From Anaerolinea sp. (lineage in GTDB: Bacteria > Chloroflexota > Anaerolineae > Anaerolineales > Anaerolineaceae): DNA of 54,955 nt. The position numbers were made by a program, and so were the translations under genes. Where the stretch lies: contig JARKOV010000009.1 of assembly GCA_029975965.1 (NCBI GenBank), positions 1-54,955 of the forward strand, written 5' to 3'. Shown piece by piece: positions 52,030 through 54,955 of this stretch; the first letter of the stretch is position 1, and each line of letters starts with the position of its first letter. A model generated the notes under the pieces. The model did not search any database. It saw only the letters and a list, made by a program, of their open reading frames with translations, and had not been told where the DNA came from.

Positions 52030-52506
52030 GTGACTACGCTGTATAAAATTACCGTGAATGTGAACGGTGTCGATTACGAACGGGAAGTCGAACCGCGCCT
52101 GTTGTTGAGCGATTTCATCCGACATGACCTGGAGTTATCGGGCACGCACGTCGGTTGCGAGCATGGGATTTGCGGCGCCTGCACGGTCCTCTTTGATGGC
52201 GAACCCATGCGCTCCTGCCTGATCTTTGCGGTACAGGCCAATGGGCACAGCGTGCGCACGGTCGAATCGCTGGGCACACCGGAAAACCTGCATCCGCTGC
52301 AGGAAGCCTTTAGCGAGAAGCACTCGCTGCAGTGTGGTTTCTGCACACCGGGTTTCTTGATGAGCCTGATTCCCTTCCTGGAAACCCATCCCCACCCAAC
52401 GGATGAAGAAATCCGCGAAGCGATCGATGGCAACCTTTGCCGCTGCACTGGCTACCAGAACATGATCGAGGCGGTCAAGCTGGCAGCTGAGAAGATGGCT
52501 GCCTGA
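52030..52506 (+). CDS. Molybdenum hydroxylase, [2Fe-2S] subunit (CoxS/XdhC-like)
   Basis: 158 aa. The N-terminal plant-ferredoxin cluster uses Cys43, Cys48, Cys51 and Cys63 ('GCEHGICGACTV'). The C-terminal helical cluster uses Cys102, Cys105, Cys137 and Cys139 ('QCGFCTPG', 'NLCRCTGYQN'). All eight are present. GTG 52030 is preceded by AAGGAGG, 5 nt away, and 10 nt separate it from the FAD subunit's stop. A much longer in-frame ORF back to 51685 is shadow sequence. Confidence 0.93.
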   Translation: MTTLYKITVNVNGVDYEREVEPRLLLSDFIRHDLELSGTHVGCEHGICGACTVLFDGEPMRSCLIFAVQANGHSVRTVESLGTPENLHPLQEAFSEKHSLQCGFCTPGFLMSLIPFLETHPHPTDEEIREAIDGNLCRCTGYQNMIEAVKLAAEKMAA

Positions 52507-52531
52507 CCGGCAGAGACAAAGAGGTGATACT

Positions 52532-54880
52532 GTGGCAGGTAAAGTTTTTGGTAAATCTGTAGTTCGAAATGAAGATCCGTTTCTGCTGACGGGTAAAGCG
52601 GAGTTCATCGACGATATCCAATTGCCGGGCATGCTGCACGCCGCGTTCTATCGCAGCGATTACGCCCATGCGCGGATCAAATCGATCGACGTGTCGGAAG
52701 CGCGCAAGCGACCCGGTGTGGTGGCGGTGTACACCGCGGAGGATTTCGGCGATTTCTGGCGCCCCGGACCGCTTCAGGTACCCCCGCCGACGGCGATCAA
52801 GGGCTCGGTTTTCAACGCCCGGACCCTGGTGCCGATTGCGAAAGACAAAGTGCGCTTCTCTGGAGAGCCGTTGGCGGTGATCATAGCGGAGAGCCGCTAC
52901 ATTGCCGAAGACGCTTTTGACGATATCATCGTCGATATGGAGCCGTTGGACGCGGTCGTCGATATGGAGAAGGCGCTCCAACCGGGCGCGCCGCTGATCC
53001 ACGAAGACCTCGACTCCAACCTGGCGGCAGACGTGGTGCAGGAGCGCGGAAATTACGCCGAAGCGGCTGCCAAGGCCGACCTGGTGATCAAGCGCCGCAT
53101 TCTGGTCGATCGCGGGGCAGGGGCGGCGATGGAGAACCGGGGAATCGTGGTGGATTGGAACGACCGTTCTCACCAGTTGACCGTTTGGGCAACCACCCAG
53201 GCTCCTATCCCGCTGCGCAACAGCATCGCAGCGCGGTTGGGGTTGGTTGAGGAGCAGGTCAGGGTGATCACGCCGTTCATCGGTGGTGGGTTTGGCCCGA
53301 AGATCATGACCTCCCAGGCCGACGATGTGTTGATCCCGATTATCTCGATGTGGTTGAACCGGCCGATCAAGTGGATGGAAGACCGGCGCGAGAATTTCCT
53401 GGCGACCACTTCGGAGCGCGACCAGCTCCATTATGCTGAGCTGGCGGTGACCAAAGACGGCATCATCCTGGGTGTGAAAGACATGTTTTACCACAACACG
53501 GGCGCTTACGATCCGTATGGTATGACCGTACCGCTGAACACCCAGACCCACACCATCAGCAACTACGAGGTGCCCAATTTCCTCACCGAGATCAAGATGG
53601 TGTTCACCAACACGATGGTGGTCACCCCGGTGCGCGGCGCAGGCCGCCCTTATGGGGTGTACGTGATGGAGCGCCTGCTCGATTACGCCGCTCGCGAGCT
53701 GGGCATTGACCCGGCTGAAATCCGCCGGCGCAACCTGAAACGGAAAGAGCAATTCCCATACGACACGGGCGTTGTCGGGCAAGATTTCGTGGTCGGAGTG
53801 CTGGACAGCGGCGATTATCCCGAAACGCTGCGCAAGACCTTGGAGATGATCGAGTACGACAAATTCCTCAAGGAAGACCAACCGCGCCTGCGCGCCGAGG
53901 GTAAGCGCAAAGGCATCGGGGTGGTTTGTTTCACCGAAGGCACCGCCGTCGGGCCGTATGAAGGCGCTCGGGTCACTGTGGGTTCCAACGGCAAGGTGGG
54001 TGTCGCGACCGGGATCAGCTCGCAAGGACAAGGGCACTTCACCGTCTTCGCCCAGATCGTCGCGGAGCAGTTGGGTGTAGATGTGAAAGACGTGAAAGTC
54101 GTCACCGGTGATACGGGGCACTTCCACTGGGGCGCGGGGACGTTTGCCAGCCGCGGCACCGGGGTCGCAGGGTCAGCCATCCACAGCGCTGCGGTTAAGG
54201 TGAGGGCCAAAGCCATTGCGCTGGCCAGCAAGCTTTTGGGCGCACCCGAAGATCAGATCGAGCTTGTGGACGGCAAAGCGCGGGTGGTGGGCGATCCTTC
54301 TCGGGCGGTCAGCCTGGGTGAGATGGCCTTGAAAGCCAACCCGACCCGCGGCGTGGTTGAGCCTGGCGTGGAGCCTGGCCTCGAAGCGGTCGCGTATTTT
54401 GGCCCCCCCTACGGCTCAACCGGAGCGGGTTCGATGGCGATGATTGTGGATGTGGATGAGGAAACGCTGGACGTAAAAATCGATAAGCTGGTGATCGTCC
54501 ACGATTGCGGTAGCGTGGTGAACCCCATGCTCCTGGAAGGCCAGGTGTTAGGTGGGCTGCACATGGGGATTGGCAACTCGTTCTACGAGCAGCTCATCTA
54601 CGATGAAAACGGCCAGTTGTTGAGCGCCTCCTTTATGGATTATCTGGTGCCGCAAGCGACGGACATGCCGGACGAGGTCCAGGTGGGTCACATCACGTCG
54701 CCGTCACCGCTCAATCCGTTAGGGATGAAAGGCGTGGGCGAGGCGGGCGCCATCCCGACCCCGGCTTGTTTTGCCCAGGCCGTTGAAAATGCGCTGGCAG
54801 ATTACAAGATCCAAATCACCCAAACACCGCTTTCGCCGAGCCGGTTATACGAGTTGGTTCAGCAGAGCATGAAAAAGTGA
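52532..54880 (+). CDS. Molybdenum hydroxylase, molybdopterin-binding subunit (CoxL/XdhA-like)
   Basis: The 782-aa catalytic subunit has 'GKAEFIDDIQLPGMLHAAFYRSDYAHA', the Mo-cofactor regions 'IGGGFGPK', 'GAGRPYGVYVMERLLDYAAREL' and 'GQGHFTVFAQIVAEQLGV', and the catalytic Glu737 in 'GVGEAGAIPTPA'. It lacks the AYxCSFR loop of true CO dehydrogenase, so it should hydroxylate an aromatic or N-heterocyclic substrate with water. The pocket gives no clear substrate; purines are possible. GTG 52532 has GAGGT upstream, and 25 nt separate it from the 2Fe-2S gene. Confidence 0.92.
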   Translation: MAGKVFGKSVVRNEDPFLLTGKAEFIDDIQLPGMLHAAFYRSDYAHARIKSIDVSEARKRPGVVAVYTAEDFGDFWRPGPLQVPPPTAIKGSVFNARTLVPIAKDKVRFSGEPLAVIIAESRYIAEDAFDDIIVDMEPLDAVVDMEKALQPGAPLIHEDLDSNLAADVVQERGNYAEAAAKADLVIKRRILVDRGAGAAMENRGIVVDWNDRSHQLTVWATTQAPIPLRNSIAARLGLVEEQVRVITPFIGGGFGPKIMTSQADDVLIPIISMWLNRPIKWMEDRRENFLATTSERDQLHYAELAVTKDGIILGVKDMFYHNTGAYDPYGMTVPLNTQTHTISNYEVPNFLTEIKMVFTNTMVVTPVRGAGRPYGVYVMERLLDYAARELGIDPAEIRRRNLKRKEQFPYDTGVVGQDFVVGVLDSGDYPETLRKTLEMIEYDKFLKEDQPRLRAEGKRKGIGVVCFTEGTAVGPYEGARVTVGSNGKVGVATGISSQGQGHFTVFAQIVAEQLGVDVKDVKVVTGDTGHFHWGAGTFASRGTGVAGSAIHSAAVKVRAKAIALASKLLGAPEDQIELVDGKARVVGDPSRAVSLGEMALKANPTRGVVEPGVEPGLEAVAYFGPPYGSTGAGSMAMIVDVDEETLDVKIDKLVIVHDCGSVVNPMLLEGQVLGGLHMGIGNSFYEQLIYDENGQLLSASFMDYLVPQATDMPDEVQVGHITSPSPLNPLGMKGVGEAGAIPTPACFAQAVENALADYKIQITQTPLSPSRLYELVQQSMKK

Positions 54881-54885
54881 TCGCC

Positions 54886-54948
54886 CAGATTATTATCTGG
54901 TTTAAAAAAAGATCAGTACAATAGATTTGTTATGGAGGAGTCGTTACA
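54886..54948 (+). promoter_or_regulatory. Hairpin and promoter-like sequence before the last gene
   Basis: CCAGAT-TATT-ATCTGG lies just after the catalytic subunit's stop, followed by TTTAAAAAAA. TACAAT at 54917-54922 may be a -10 box. GGAGGAG at 54934-54940 is a strong ribosome site for the ATG at 54948. Confidence 0.4.
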
Positions 54949-54955
54949 TGAATAT
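54948..54955 (+). CDS. Start of a further gene, cut by the window end
   Basis: ATG AAT AT... with GGAGGAG 7 nt upstream. Only two full codons are visible (Met-Asn), so no product can be named. It probably continues the Mo hydroxylase operon. Confidence 0.5.

Noticed and set aside
52475..54127. 550-aa minus-strand open frame opposite the Mo-hydroxylase catalytic subunit
   Set aside because: It mirrors codon bias of a well-recognised gene on the other strand; no ribosome site, and the His/Arg/Asp-rich composition is typical of antisense shadow frames.

Overview
The window looks like chromosomal DNA of a GC-rich, non-photosynthetic Chloroflexota bacterium, probably class Anaerolineae. This is inferred from gene content, from the many secreted proteins with Thr/Pro-rich 'TPTPT' stalks, from mixed ATG/GTG/TTG starts, and from several promoters whose -10 box sits 6-7 nt before the start codon (leaderless mRNAs). 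No tRNA gene, rRNA gene, CRISPR array, transposase or phage gene was recognised.

Layout. 1-224: tandem 91-bp repeats with hairpin and terminator structures and tRNA-3'-end-like sequence. 330-8342: housekeeping and accessory genes (APH-like protein, anchored thermonuclease with a C-terminal 'sunset' module, membrane sulfatase-like protein, SDR, hemerythrin, CPBP protease, MATE exporter). 8502-11848: kdpD/kdpE without kdpFABC nearby. 11988-18926: GarR-type reductase, AIM24 protein, membrane glycosyltransferase plus alpha/beta hydrolase, C39-like peptidase, adenosine deaminase, and a MarR-YceI operon with an unusually clear promoter/operator. 19228-23367: GH2 beta-mannosidase and two unrecognised envelope proteins. 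23705-25764: a chelatase of the ChlI/ChlD type split over two frames at an A9 run, a good candidate for programmed -1 frameshifting. 25837-33089: Thr-rich envelope protein, three tandem M42 aminopeptidases, solute-binding lipoprotein, small membrane protein, second adenosine deaminase and SurE. 33104-38096: 14-blade WD40 lipoprotein, GT39-like protein, GH1 beta-glucosidase. 38158-44767: Elp3-like radical SAM/GNAT protein, a cytochrome c remnant, SAM methyltransferase, LuxR-type regulator divergent from a large hybrid histidine kinase, and a MoaD/ThiS-like protein.

45109-54955 is the most interesting part: a GNAT-like protein, then FdrA, DUF1116 (YlbE-like), a tandem-cyclase protein with one degenerate and one intact metal site, and the three subunits of a molybdenum hydroxylase (FAD, 2Fe-2S, Mo). 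Two near-identical promoters (TTGAC..17..TATACT) drive the GNAT gene and the fdrA operon, and the fdrA leader carries an intrinsic terminator before the first gene. The set reads as a regulated pathway that hydroxylates and opens an N-heterocycle or ureide ring and then performs a carbamoyl-transfer/CoA-ligase-like step. With two adenosine deaminases, SurE and a GarR-type reductase in the same window, purine or ureide breakdown is plausible, but the substrate is not shown by the sequence.
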